Shown here piece after piece: positions 45,509 through 56,342 of a stretch of DNA of 64,000 nucleotides. The notes under the pieces were generated by a model, which ran no database searches, had not been told where the DNA came from, and saw only the letters and a program-made list of their open reading frames with translations. The DNA is taken from positions 4,224,988 to 4,288,987 of the forward strand of contig CM026427.1 in NCBI GenBank assembly GCA_014871385.1. Direction: 5' to 3'. The translations under genes were made by a program, and so were the position numbers. The number at the start of each line of letters is the position of its first letter. Position 1 is the stretch's first letter. The DNA is from Ceratodon purpureus. Its lineage: Eukaryota; Streptophyta; Bryopsida; Pseudoditrichales; Ditrichaceae.

Positions 45509-46847
45509 GATGCCATCCCCCACGCCTCCTTCACTGCCCCAGCCTCCAATAATCCTTCTCCCTACTATCCCTCATTCAAATCCTCTTCTGCTCATTTTCT
45601 TTCCAACTTATTGTGCCACCCTACTAGAGCGGCGAGCCCTATCGCCGAAAGGTGGCATTAAATCCAAGAAGAATCTAAAGAGGCCATGCGGCTTACAAAC
45701 AACATTCTTACAGATTAAAGGGTCCTTTATTCACGGTGGCCTGTCTACTCCAAGTAAATGACCTCCATTTATTTGTTTGGTTGAAATGTCATATTCATTA
45801 AATTGGCATGTCTTGATTATGTTGGCCGCTCAAACAGTGTGATTCCAATTCATTTTCTCTCTTTATTTGAACAGTGTAGCGGCAAATATAAACAAGACTG
45901 GCCAATTTAATGAATATGGTGATTTGAATTCATGTTGGTATTATTCATGCAGCTTTTTGGGTACAAAAGGTAACACAATGCAAAGACTTTGCAGTGTGGT
46001 TAGAACAGTGTAACAGGTGTTTTTCGGAATTTTTGAGAACTTAGTAGAACCTACCATGATGTCTTATATTACAACATCAACTCTTAGAAAACAAAATTCA
46101 AATTTTCCACTCTTGAAGCTATCTTCAGAAATTTGTTGATTGCATGTAACATTCAAGTTTTGCTTAGAATGCATACTAAATTCTTCATATCTTTTTGAAG
46201 AATCAAAATCCCAATACCACTCATGATTTTTCTAACAAAGTGCGCTTCAATTAGTCTAATTCGCAAGCCTAAACTCAGCGTTGCAAGGCCGGTAACAAAT
46301 ACACTTGGATTGATTATAGTGTTTTTAATTTTCTATTGGGTACCTCACTAATAAAGGAGCTAGTTTAATCCTTCTAAAATAATGTCTTTACCCATGACCT
46401 AGCAAGGTGAGCCTTGAAAGTTTAAATTCAGTACAGTTCAACCAAAATAACTTTGACATGCATTTTGTGCAAAATCTGGTGAAGTTGTGGTGGATTTTTG
46501 TAGTATTAGGTGATTGACAAGCAAAAGTTGAGAAAGTTAGATCATTGTGGTATGATACTACTATGACAATGTTGTAATTTAGGGTTAGGAGGACAATGGC
46601 TTAGAGCAAGGCCACACAATATTAAGTTGAAGAGAAGATTAAGATGGAAGAAGTTGATCCATCTAGAGAGGTTGCGAGATGAATGCTACAACAAGAAGTG
46701 AAGGAAGAAGAATAAAGGTTGAAGTCTTCATATTGGACAAGCTTGAGAGAGGTAGTGAAGGGGGGTAGGAGAGGCGGGGCCTAACCCAACAATGTCTCTC
46801 AACATCAAGGTCAATTCTAAATAAATTTATACGCTGACTACAGTCAT
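45509..46847. other. Intergenic with one foldback repeat
   Basis: No gene recognised. An imperfect inverted repeat lies at about 45789-45918 and is listed separately. The section 46600-46760 is purine-rich with short tandem-like GAAGAAG runs. Confidence 0.4.
45789..45918. repeat. Imperfect inverted repeat with about 48-base arms
   Basis: The left arm starts CATATTCATTAAATTGGC and runs through a GCCGCT stretch to CAGTGT; the right arm is its near complement, ending GCCAATTTAATGAATATG. The loop is about 30 bases. It may be a small foldback element, but no target duplication was found. Confidence 0.65.
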
Positions 46848-48030
46848 GTCCTAAAAACCTATTTAAAGTACTTTATTTAATACTTAGCCATGTCAATTGA
46901 ATTCAATATGATTGTTATTTTTTTATTATTTTTAGCCCCTGAAAGACAAAGCAACCACTTTTGGGTTGCACCAAAAATAGAAAATCCAGTAAAATGTCGT
47001 AGAAAAGTCAGATTTGAGTGGTTCTTGTTCTTAACCTATTTAGAATTAAGTTGGGAATAAACATACGTTGAAATTTTAGTGAAAAGGTGAAACCCTGATT
47101 TTAGAAGAAAGAAAAGAACATGGGTCGGTCCTATGTTTCTACAGTGAAGTTAGTGTTTTTGAAGAAACAATGTTTCAACTGCACTTTGAGCACATTGTGC
47201 ACTGATATGAAGATTTCTGCTTGTGGATTTTTTTTTAGCATTTTTTTTTTTGGTAGAATGCTTGTATAGCTTCACCATTTTGGATTTACCAAAAACCCTT
47301 TTGAATTTGCCAAAAAGTGCCATATTGAAAAAATTACAATTTAGAGTGAGACTTATGTCAAACCCATTTTCTCCAAATTAGTAACTCGGAAAAATCTTAA
47401 AAAAAAATGTGCATGTTCCTAACCTACTAGAGAAGAGAATCAGCTTTAGTTGCTAAGTTTTTATAAATTTTTGAAGTAGCAAATTTTAGTCAACCATGGA
47501 AACTCACTGTTAGTATTTCAGAAATTCAGTAATCTTCCAAACTTCACATGGTATTATCTCTCAATCCGTTGCTTCTCCAAACCCAAAATTTGGTACTCAT
47601 TTGGATAGCGCACTACTTTCAAAGATCTTACGGTTAAATTGCTTATGGTAATTCTCAAATTTCTCTCACTTTATAAAATGCAAGAATGGCACTATAGATA
47701 CTCAAAAACTGTGGAAATACCCCTCCGTCCTTTAGAGGTTAAACCATGATCATTTATATATATGGTTAAATGTTCAAATTTTGGCTTTTATAGTAATCAT
47801 TCAATTATCCAAATCACCACATTTCTAGCTATATGGAAAAAATTGACATATCAAAAGAAAGAACACCTCCATGAACTAAGATCATAAAAAGAAATAGATT
47901 AATGAAATATATGACCTTGACTTTAAAGTTTGTTGACTACATTTACTCCATATTCTTCAAGTCCTTTTTTCAAGTACAAAGATCAAAACTTCAAATCCTT
48001 TTTGTAAAAAAACCTAAACTTCATATATAT
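46848..48030. repeat. Repeat family C copy 1, split by a piggyBac-like MITE
   Basis: Left part 46848-46931 and right part 47743 to about 48030 together align with one continuous stretch near 61590-62050. Shared landmarks are ATTTCAATTGAATT or TGTCAATTGAATT on the left, and ACCATGATCATTTATATATA, AAAGAAAGAACACCTCCATG and AAAGTTTGTTGACTA on the right. The break in this copy coincides exactly with the MITE at 46936-47738. Confidence 0.65.
46936..47738 (+). mobile_element. Non-autonomous piggyBac-like MITE, family A copy 2
   Basis: An 803-base relative of the element at 30463-31272 in the same orientation. The left end is CCCCTGAAAGACAAAG after TTAG; the right end is CCGTCCTTTAGAGG followed by TTAA (47739-47742). 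The left flanking duplication has one changed base. It is non-coding and visibly diverged from copy 1, so the family is not very young. It interrupts a family C repeat. Confidence 0.75.
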
Positions 48031-48589
48031 GTAAAAATATAACATTTGAATCAAAAAAATAAAAATAATACTCAAACAATGATTCTGTTATGAAAGTCTG
48101 AAATTAGATTTTTGCTACTTATTTGTAAAAAAATTACTTGTGCTAATATGAAACTTGTGCTAATATTACTTGTGCTAATTTTTTAATAAACTTTTTGTGA
48201 ATTTTTTGTGTAAGAAGAATTATGAGGGAATGTGATTTTTATCCAATTAGACATTAAAGAAATAGTTATGCTACCCAAAGTGGAATTTTGTATTAAGCAG
48301 GTAAATATTTAACCCCTAATTGACCAAAAGTCCTAGAATGGGCGTTTTTGAAATTTGGACAGGTTCCTAAGGAGTCATTTTTAATTGAAATTTTTTGAAA
48401 TTTTTTGTGGGAATAGGTCTTTTAGAGAGCTTTTTGGGGTTTTATTTTTATTTTTAAGTTTGGATGTAGGACGGAAAAGTTATGGCTGACTGAGTGGAAA
48501 TTGCTACTTCCAGAGTTTTGTGGGCAGAGGGATTATCCAATGAGGTTGAAGGGATTTGTTTGACTTTTCCATGTGGTCAGTGTCAGCTC

Positions 48590-48900
48590 AAAGAGGTCAG
48601 GTGGTTGTAGAGGGAATCTTGGAGGGCCAAATAATGTGGGCAAGGGAAAGGATAAAGGGACCGGTTTTGGGGCACAGTGGGAAAGGGTCCAAGGGCGGGG
48701 TCAAAGGGAAAGGGACCAGGGTCGGGGGGACCGGGATGGTGGGAGAGCCCGGGAGGAGAAGGGTGGGTGTGGGGGGCGGGGATATGCAGCCCGGGCACAG
48801 CCATTGCACAGCAAGGGGGGGGGTTGGGCGCCCACCCGCATGTGCATAGTGAACAGTGCGCAGTGCACACGGCACTGTGCACAGGGGGGTGGATCACTGA
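48590..48900 (+). repeat. GC-rich purine tract 1 inside the piggyBac element
   Basis: A run of GGGAAAGG, GGGACC and GGGGGG blocks on the plus strand in otherwise AT-rich DNA, ending in CACTGTGCACAGGGGGG. It is repetitive and without a convincing frame. Similar words (TACTGTGTACAGGGTGG) occur at the end of tract 3. Confidence 0.75.
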
Positions 48901-49318
48901 TTCCTTTAATTTTTTTAAAAATTAACCCACAAACAACAAGAGAACACTGCAATCACAGAGTCAACTAGTCAAGGAATAACAAAGTGGAAACATGCATTTT
49001 ACAGGATCTAAATTCACTCCAACACCTTGATAGTATAACTTAGATAAATGTAAGTGCACAATTTGCATAGTATTCCATGAAGAACTTTTCTTGATGGTAC
49101 CTTGTCAAAGCCACTATGCAAATTTCCACCACCTACATGTGATTAGATACCCCACAACAATGTAATGAATCTAAATATGAAATCAAAACTAAAACCCAAC
49201 TCTTCAAACATTGACATTCTCAACATATACATGTGTATATAACAAGATCACAAAAAATTCTTTTGCAACATTGATAGTGCCCATAGTCATAAGCTTTTTC
49301 AATCACAATTACAGTGAG

Positions 49319-52300
49319 ATGCCTAGAAGGAGATCATGGAGGGGGAAAGAGGTAAGTCAAGCATTTCCTATTCTACTTACAAATTGAAAGTTCTCTACTA
49401 ACTTCAAATTTGTACTTACTAACACATGTTGTTCTTGAGTTTTGTAGGAGAGCTTCTTGGAGGCTCCAAGAAGGAGCTCAATGTTGCAATCCCACCAAGC
49501 CTCTACAAGTTCAAATCCCCTTCTACCCTCCTCAACTCCACCTCTACCTCCTCCCTCTTCTCCAACTCCACCTCCTAAATCTCCCTCACCTCCTCCTCCA
49601 CAATCTGCAAATGTAGGAGAAGACTTACATGCATTGTTAGAAGCAAGAATTGCACAAACTAACCCCCTATTTCAAGATTCTCAAGATAGTTTGGAGAATG
49701 AGGGAAGGGAGAGCTCAATTGAAAATTACAGTGAAGATAGCTTTCATGAGGGAGATTATGCCTATGAGGAGGAGAGGACCTTGGAGGACTTATGGTGGCC
49801 TGAAGAATCTAGTTATGACATCCACAAATTCAATGCAAGTGCTCACAAGAGGAAGAAGAAGAAAAGAATACAAGATGAAGATGAGATTGAAGAACAAGTT
49901 CAAGGAGAGGGGCTGCTGTGCGTCGGAGAGCTCCATGCGAGGGAAGAGACCGTGGTTTCGGGAGTGGAAGGGCGGGGACGTAGGAGTCCAACGGCTCCTT
50001 CTGCAGGCCCATTGCTGGAAAGGGTGGCGGGAAGCGAGTCAGACAGCTGGGGGTGGCAGTCTGCACGAGGGGAGCGACGCGGGGCTATTGGCGGGGAGCG
50101 ACCCCGACCCCGCGAGGAAGGAGACCCTAAACAGGGCGGGAACGGGGAAGGACAACTCCAGGAGGGAACGCAGGGAGGGAACGGGGAAAGCCGGGAGCAG
50201 GAGGGAACGCAGGGAGGGAACGGGGAAGGTGGGGAGCGATGTGGGGATTGGGAGGATGGGGTGGGAGAAAGACTGGGCTCAGAGGGTTTAGGGGGCGAGG
50301 GTCGGGGCATGCAGGGAGGGACGAGGGTTGGGGAAAGCGAGGGTTTAGGCAGGGGGTTACAGGGTGGGGAAAGGCAGGGTGATGGTGGGGGGTTACATGG
50401 TGGGGGATTTTTGAACAATAGAGGGGAGTATGAGAGCAAGGAATTCCATGATGGTGGAGGGAAGAGTTGATGGAATGGGGACGCCAATATTCTTTGATGA
50501 AGGTCATGATTCAAATCATAACGATGGTAATGAAATCTTGAATTGTAGAGGTAGAAATATGACACGGGAATTTCAAAGGCCTAATGATGGAGAGAATGTA
50601 AGGACACCACGGAGGAGCCAAAGGTACAATGAATTTGGGCCACCTATGTTGGAGAGCGATAGTGATGGTTTTGAAAGTGATGAATACTTGAGCGGAGAGG
50701 AAGACAATGGAGAAGAATTGGGAGATTGCAATAGCACGAAGTATTTGTTCCGGGATGCAACGTGGAAAAAGATTCATCACACTTATGATCCAAGGCCCCG
50801 AGATTTTGATGGTACTTCAACGTCAAATATTTTTTGGAGGTGTTTTCCTACTATGTTGCAATTGTTCGAGATATTTTGGACACGCTATATTATCCGCAAC
50901 AGTGTTAGAGAAACCAATCGCTATGCGACGGCACCGGATACGGATGGAAATACTAGGGGTGGTCCGGGATGGGTGGAATTTACCGAGGCTGAGTTCAAGG
51001 CTTTTATGGCGATATGGTTATATATGGGTATGAAGCGTCAACCGAATTATTACTCCTATTGGCAATATCCCGGGTCAATTTATCATTGCTCTATAATTTC
51101 TAGAATTATGACCCGTAATCGATTCACGGCATTGATAAGATGTTTACATATCACTAATCCGGCTCATTATGTCCGTGAGAAAGAATTGCCGGGTTATGAC
51201 AAATTGGGGCAAATTAGATGGTTGGTAGAGTGCATCCGTGACAATTGCAAGAGGGTGTGGATTTTAGGACAATATTGTACGATCGATGAGATGATGATAC
51301 GGTATAAAGGGTCGTATTGTCCCTTGAGACAATATATGCCTCAAAAACCTTAAAAGTGGGGGATAAAAGTATGGTGTTTAGCATGTTCCAAAATGAAATA
51401 TGTTTGGAACTTTGAGATTTATTGTGGGAAAACTCAAGTCGTAGAAGAGGAGCGGCGGATTGCAAGAGGGGAACCGAAATTAGCGCACAATGTTGTAGTA
51501 AATTTGACAAGTGAAATTGGGGGAAGAGGCCATGTGATTGTTATGGACAACTTTTTCACAAGCGTCGGACTATTTAGGGATTTATTATCAAAGTCGATTT
51601 ATGCAGCCGGGACAATGTGCTCAAATCGAATTGGTGTGCCTATTGTGTTGAGAAATACAAAGGCATATAAAGGGGAAGAACAAGGTTGGATGGATTGGAG
51701 AATGCACGAGTCTATGACTATGTCTTTCGTGGTTTGGAAAGACAAGAAGCCGGTTTTACTATTGTCTACTCATGCTCAACCAACTATTAGTCCTGGATTA
51801 CATGTTCCAACGGTACCACGTCGAAATGGAGCTATTCGGGAGGATATTCCAACTTCGCCTATGCATTTGGAGTATACGACTCACATGCGTGGAGTGGATG
51901 TTGCCGATCAACTACGGGCATCTTATTGCACTCAAAACCGTTCCCATAAATGGTGGCACCGAGTTTTCTTTTTCTTACTTGATATGACCGTTGTCAATAT
52001 GTTTCTTATTTATATTGACAAATGCAAAAATTCTTTGCCGGTTCGCAAGCCTATGATTCATCTTCAATTTCGGATGGAGCTATGTGATGCATTATTGCAA
52101 AATTGGAGAGTTCAAGAAGAAGATGACTTTGTTTCTTCACCACAAGGTCGCCGATATTGCTATCCCGTTTATTCCAAGAGAAGAAATCCTTGTCTTGTAT
52201 GCAATATGTCAAAACATAAGAATAGGAAAAGATCCCATTTTTATTGTCCCTCATGTGAAAACAAGTTCATGTGCTTCAAAGGAGAGAATTTGTGTTTTCA

Positions 52301-52322
52301 AAAATATCATGATGGTCTTTGA
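49319..52322 (+). pseudogene. piggyBac transposase, one in-frame stop
   Basis: Exon 1 (49319-49351, MPRRRSWRGKE) joins in frame at a GTAAGT donor to 49448, giving a Pro/Ser-rich then acidic N-terminal region. The catalytic core is open from about 50422 to 51350, is halted by TAA at 51351-51353, and continues in the same frame to 52322. Core motifs: YCTIDEMMIRYKG (first Asp), HVIVMDNFFTSVGL (second Asp), MRGVDVADQLRASY (third Asp), and a C-terminal Cys/His cluster (CLVCNM, FYCPSCENKFMCF) like the piggyBac Cys-rich domain. The N-terminal region and the core are in different frames; either an intron removes the GC-rich tract at 49905-50470 or a frameshift lies there. The conserved sequence after the stop (KWGIKVWCLACSKMKYVW) shows the TAA replaced one sense codon, so the copy seems inactive but recently functional. 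Confidence 0.85.
49905..50470 (+). repeat. GC-rich purine tract 2, with short tandem units
   Basis: Strongly G-rich on the plus strand and including tandem GAGGGAACGCAGGGAGGGAA units (encoding EGTQGGNGE if translated). It ends at GGGGGATTTTTGAACAATAG, similar to GGGGGACTTTTGAACATGCA in tract 3. It lies where the N-terminal and core transposase frames fail to meet, so it may be an intron or an expansion in the coding region. Confidence 0.7.
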
Positions 52323-52669
52323 CAACAACGCCCTCGTAATGTGAGTTGTATGCTAATTCATGTATTTAGTTGCTTTTATGTTTTATGTTTTAGTGAAATT
52401 GTTGTTTTTGATTTTGTAGTTGCCCTCTTTCAATTTTTATTTATTTGATTTTTATTTGTTCAAGTTTTAGATATCAAATATGTTGAAGTTTTAGAAAATT
52501 TATTTTCTCAAGCTTACTTGAAAGTGGGGCAATAATAAAGATTTTAGACTTAATTAAAGCTTATCAAAGTTAAATAGATTAAATAAAATAAAAACATTCC
52601 AAAAATTGTAAATTAAAAATATTAAAAAAAAAACCAAAAAAAACAGTGGTACAGACTATTGTACTGTGA

Positions 52670-53060
52670 GGTGAGGGAAAACTGATGGAGGGGGACTTTT
52701 GAACATGCAGGGGAGAGGCGCAAGGGGAGCGGGGTGGAGCCTGCGGGGAAGGCAACGAGGGCGAGATGTGGGCCAAGGCGGGGAGGGCGGGGCAAGGGCG
52801 GGGCCTGGACGGGAGTGAGAGAGCGGGGACTGGGGAGATGGTGGGCGGGTGGGGAGAGGGTGGGCGGGTGGGGACACGGAGGGTGGGGATCGGGAGGGTG
52901 GGGATTGGGAAGGGGGATCGGGAAGGGGGATCGGGAAGGGGGAGCGGGGTTAGGCAGGGGGGCCGGGAAGGGAGAGCGGGGTTAGGCAGGGGGGCCGGGA
53001 AGGGGGGGGCTATTGTACTGTGTACAGGGTGGGGGTCCGATGTGGAAGCCATGGAATTGG
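52670..53060 (+). repeat. GC-rich purine tract 3 inside the piggyBac element
   Basis: Runs of GGGGAGAGGG, GGGTGGGGA and repeated GGGATCGGGAAGGG units lie downstream of the transposase stop. The purine bias is on the same strand as tracts 1 and 2. The opposite strand shows long Pro-rich open frames, which are a by-product. Confidence 0.75.
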
Positions 53061-54245
53061 CCTTCCAGGCTCCCATCCCCTGCCCACTTCGAAATATTAC
53101 GTTTTTCACCAATCTCTCATTTGTTATTTAAGTTTTTTCAAATTTTTTTTTTTTATAAAATTACTTCACATAAAGAGTAGTGTGTTCACCGTATGGATTG
53201 TGAATTTTCAAAAATCTATGAGACCTATAATTATTTTCTCCTTCAACATGCAAATGCAAACCGGGACTCCTACTTTTTTTGCAAAGTGTTTTTGTATATG
53301 ATACATTCATCTTCTACTCCTCAAATTTCATATACATGTACCTCAAAGGGTTATCTTCCCACATTTCTAGAACCGCCAACTTTTGTAGTGGAAAAATTTC
53401 AATCCAGAAGTAGTCAAACGTTGCCAATTCTCTTGGGCAATACCAAAAAAAAAAAAAATCCTCAATTCAAATGCTATAGTCTTTCGATCCATGCGGGCCG
53501 CGGCCGAAAATTCCCAAAAAAATAATGGAAGTTAACAAAGCAGTCTTATTTGAAATCCTACGGTTAAAAGATGAAACTCACCATTTCATTTTCACAAGTA
53601 TCTCTTGCATCAGAAATGGCATATTCTTATAGTTTTTTGAGATTTCAAGTCTTGGTTAATTAGGGGTTAACGTTGTCATTTCTCATATTTCCAAAAAAAG
53701 AAATTACTCACAAAATATTCATTCCATATAAAATCAAATTTTTCTTATTCCTTTGGGCAATGTACTAAAAAAACTTTTCTTTCTTTCATAAAAGTTAAAA
53801 ATTTTGTTTTTTTATGTTTTTTCTTATTTTCACTTAAAGGATAGACATCAATCTTTACTTTGACCATTTGGATTGAAATGCTACACTTATGGTTAGTGTA
53901 TAATTTTTTTAACTATTTAAAGACTAACTTAGTTGTTTTTGTCATGCACCAAAACCTCCAAAATCCATGATGCAAAAATTTAAGAAAAAAATAGTTAGAG
54001 TGTGTCAATGTAGTTAAAATCGTGTCAAAAAAGTTTGTTTTCAAATTTCAATCCATATAATCTTTTAATCCCCACAGTCTATTATGATGAATTTATTTGA
54101 ACTATTTACTACAATAATCTAATTGAAGATTTTAAGGTCAGAATTGAAAATAATGCTTTTTTAGTCATTCAAGCTTTTTATATGAGAAATGGCAATTTGG
54201 AGCATTTTTTTTGGTGATATATAGTCAAGAAACTTTAGGGATTAA

Positions 54246-56342
54246 ACCGGGGTACACATATAAAGCGGTAATAGGCTTGTGTCATTTGTAGCCCTAATTC
54301 TATGAGAACTCTATAACTCTCTAGGATCTCTCTTCCAATTAATACAAAAAAAGTCAAGCTTCTTTTGATCCCAAATAGTCTAATCCTTAAGTAACTCCTT
54401 GTTTGCACTCTCGCCTTTTACTTTAAAGTTTAATCCCTAAACTCATGAGATGCCCAAATCAGGTTGCTCAGCCTCCTGTTTTTTTTGTAAGGACTGGAAC
54501 TTTGACTGAATATATCTCAAAATCCGTATGGTCAAATTTGATAAAACTTCAAAACGCTCACTAATTTTGGGTATCTAAACAAGATCCTACCGTTGGATTT
54601 CTCAAAATTATTTCAATAAGAATTGTGCAAAGATTTCAGAAAGGATCATTTGGAGGTAAGTCATTATAGACCACTATCCTTTAGGGTTAACTTCTCACAG
54701 TTTCAGACAAGACAAACCAGAGGGAAATTGGAATCAATTCAGACTAATATTCCAAACTTTACGCGCATCTGGAACTGATCCCGAAGCCTTTTGCCAGTTG
54801 CCTGTTCGGTTGAGTCGATCACTGCAGTGAATTTATCAACAAAAGAATTATCCTCGCAAACACTGGAATCCTCTTTCTCATAGATGGGATCCATTGGAAT
54901 TTAGTCTGCTTTGTTCATAGTAACCATGCCAGTATCTTCATTGATTGGAAATAGGCTGGCCCTCATTTTAGCATCTCACTGTTGAAGCCAAGACAAACAA
55001 GGCGGAATCAGTTTGACGATCACTACGAACTTGGAAGGATCCGGCACTTGACTAATTCTGGGCCCATGGGCTCATGGCCAGCACGCTAAGATTCTGCTCA
55101 TGCAATGATTTAAGTCTGCATCGAAGTGATTGGTGTGTGGGCCGGAAAGTCAAGCGGTTGAGCTTGACTTGGTGGACTTGTTCTGCATTCACCTATCCTC
55201 ACTTGACTAATATCAACTTCAAGCCCAGACGCTACAGTGATCCGCAAGCCTTTTGCGGCCAGCTGCTCTTAAAATGCGATTGTAAACAAAGCAGTGGTAC
55301 TATGGTCCAGTTTGTTGCGCCAGAGCGTTTTTTTTCTCTCTATGGGAGCTCTGGGAGAGCGCAGCGCGTTATGTATTGTTGGCGGCCAGCAGGGTGTGTT
55401 GTGCGCGTGGAGGATTCGAGGTGAAGAGATTGTTGGACGTGTGGCTGCCTTTGCTGGCTGCAGGCAGGTGGGTTGGGATGTTTTGTTTAGATATTGTGGC
55501 CGGCTAGTGAGTGGTTTTATTTGTTTAGTTGTGTGGTTGAGTGGTGGTTGTTCCCGGCGATCGATGTTTTCTGGAGGAGAGGGGCGTGGTAAGCTTGAGA
55601 GCGTTTTGTGAGAGGGGTTACAAGTCGAGGATGTCGAGTGGTGTGTTTGCTGCCAGAGTCGTTTTTTCGTGAAGGTCTGGGATAGAGTGAAGGTGGTGCT
55701 AGGTGATGGAACTCTCTGGGTTTGTCCACTGCTTTAGGCGCTTTCGCCTACTTACGGCTTTAGTTGCTTTTTGGATTACTGCATATTTTGATAGTGAAGC
55801 GAGTTTGAATTGAGCGTCTGTGTTACTGGAGCACCTGCATTGGATGTCTGAGTACAGGTGCTATTCGGTGAGGCAATTGTCTTTTGGATCCGAGGAGACC
55901 AGCTGGGCGGAGGTTGGTGAGCGTCCAGTTTCGAATTGCAGAAGTACAGATGGCGAGGAATTGAACAGCTCGACAAGTGGTTATTGCAGATCCCGATTGG
56001 CTTTATCAGTAAGCTCCCTTGGAGCTTTATAAAATTTATGTGATGTGCTGAGCTTCGGAGCAACTTAAGTGTTATTCATGTGATTAAAAGCAGCACCTTA
56101 TCGTATTCCTAATTAGGTACTTTGCTCCCCGACGTTTTTGCGAATCACAATTTGCTTTGCTTCCATTGTGCACGATGGTTGCATATCTTCTATACAACAC
56201 ACCCGTTTTGTTACGTTTCAGCGATAATTCCAATTGGCGGCTTCATCATGGTTCAAGTTTGCTCATTCCTCTGTCGCAGAATAAGAAATCTTCCAACCCA
56301 GTTCGCTAAATGATGATTTGATCCACTGCTTCTCAGGTCGAT
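54246..56342. other. Upstream region of the NLR gene; one piggyBac-like end
   Basis: A CCTTTAGGG end followed by TTAA at about 54669-54680, with an interior like that of the family A elements (ATCCGTATGGTCAAATTTG), marks part of another piggyBac-like element whose other end was not found. From 54980 the composition is less AT-rich and presumably contains the promoter and leader of the NLR gene. Short frames at 55074-55611 are not recognised. Confidence 0.4.

Larger units (their letters stand above)
48313..53666 (+). mobile_element. piggyBac DNA transposon, near-complete
   Basis: A 5354-base element bounded by TTAA target duplications (48309-48312 and 53667-53670). The terminal inverted repeats begin CCCCTAATTGACCAA on the left and, as complement of the right end, CCCCTAATTAACCAAGA. 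Inside lies a transposase gene (49319-52322) with all three catalytic Asp residues and a C-terminal Cys-rich domain. Three purine-biased GC-rich tracts (about 48590-48900, 49905-50470, 52670-53060) stand out from the AT-rich remainder. The element sits in a non-autonomous element of another family. piggyBac elements move by cut-and-paste and excise precisely to TTAA. Confidence 0.88.
48100..54241 (-). mobile_element. Family B piggyBac-like element split by a piggyBac insertion
   Basis: On both sides of the piggyBac element the flanks align, in reverse, with the continuous element at 62948-63885. On the left, about 48190-48308 matches (AAACTTTTTGTGAA, AAATAGTTAT, AAGTGGAATTTTGT). On the right, 53667-54241 matches (CAAAATATTCATTCCA, GATAGACATCAATCTTTACTTT, TTTGTCATGCACCAAAACCT), ending ACTTTAGGGA then TTAA (54242-54245). 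The other terminus, near 48100, is not recognisable and is probably lost or diverged. It is non-coding. Confidence 0.65.

Noticed and set aside
49900-50565. Proline-rich minus-strand frame of 221 codons
   Set aside because: By-product of the G-rich, purine-biased tract in the piggyBac element; antisense to the transposase gene.
52579-53112. Proline-rich minus-strand frame of 177 codons
   Set aside because: Same cause: complement of the third G-rich tract. Low complexity and no domain.
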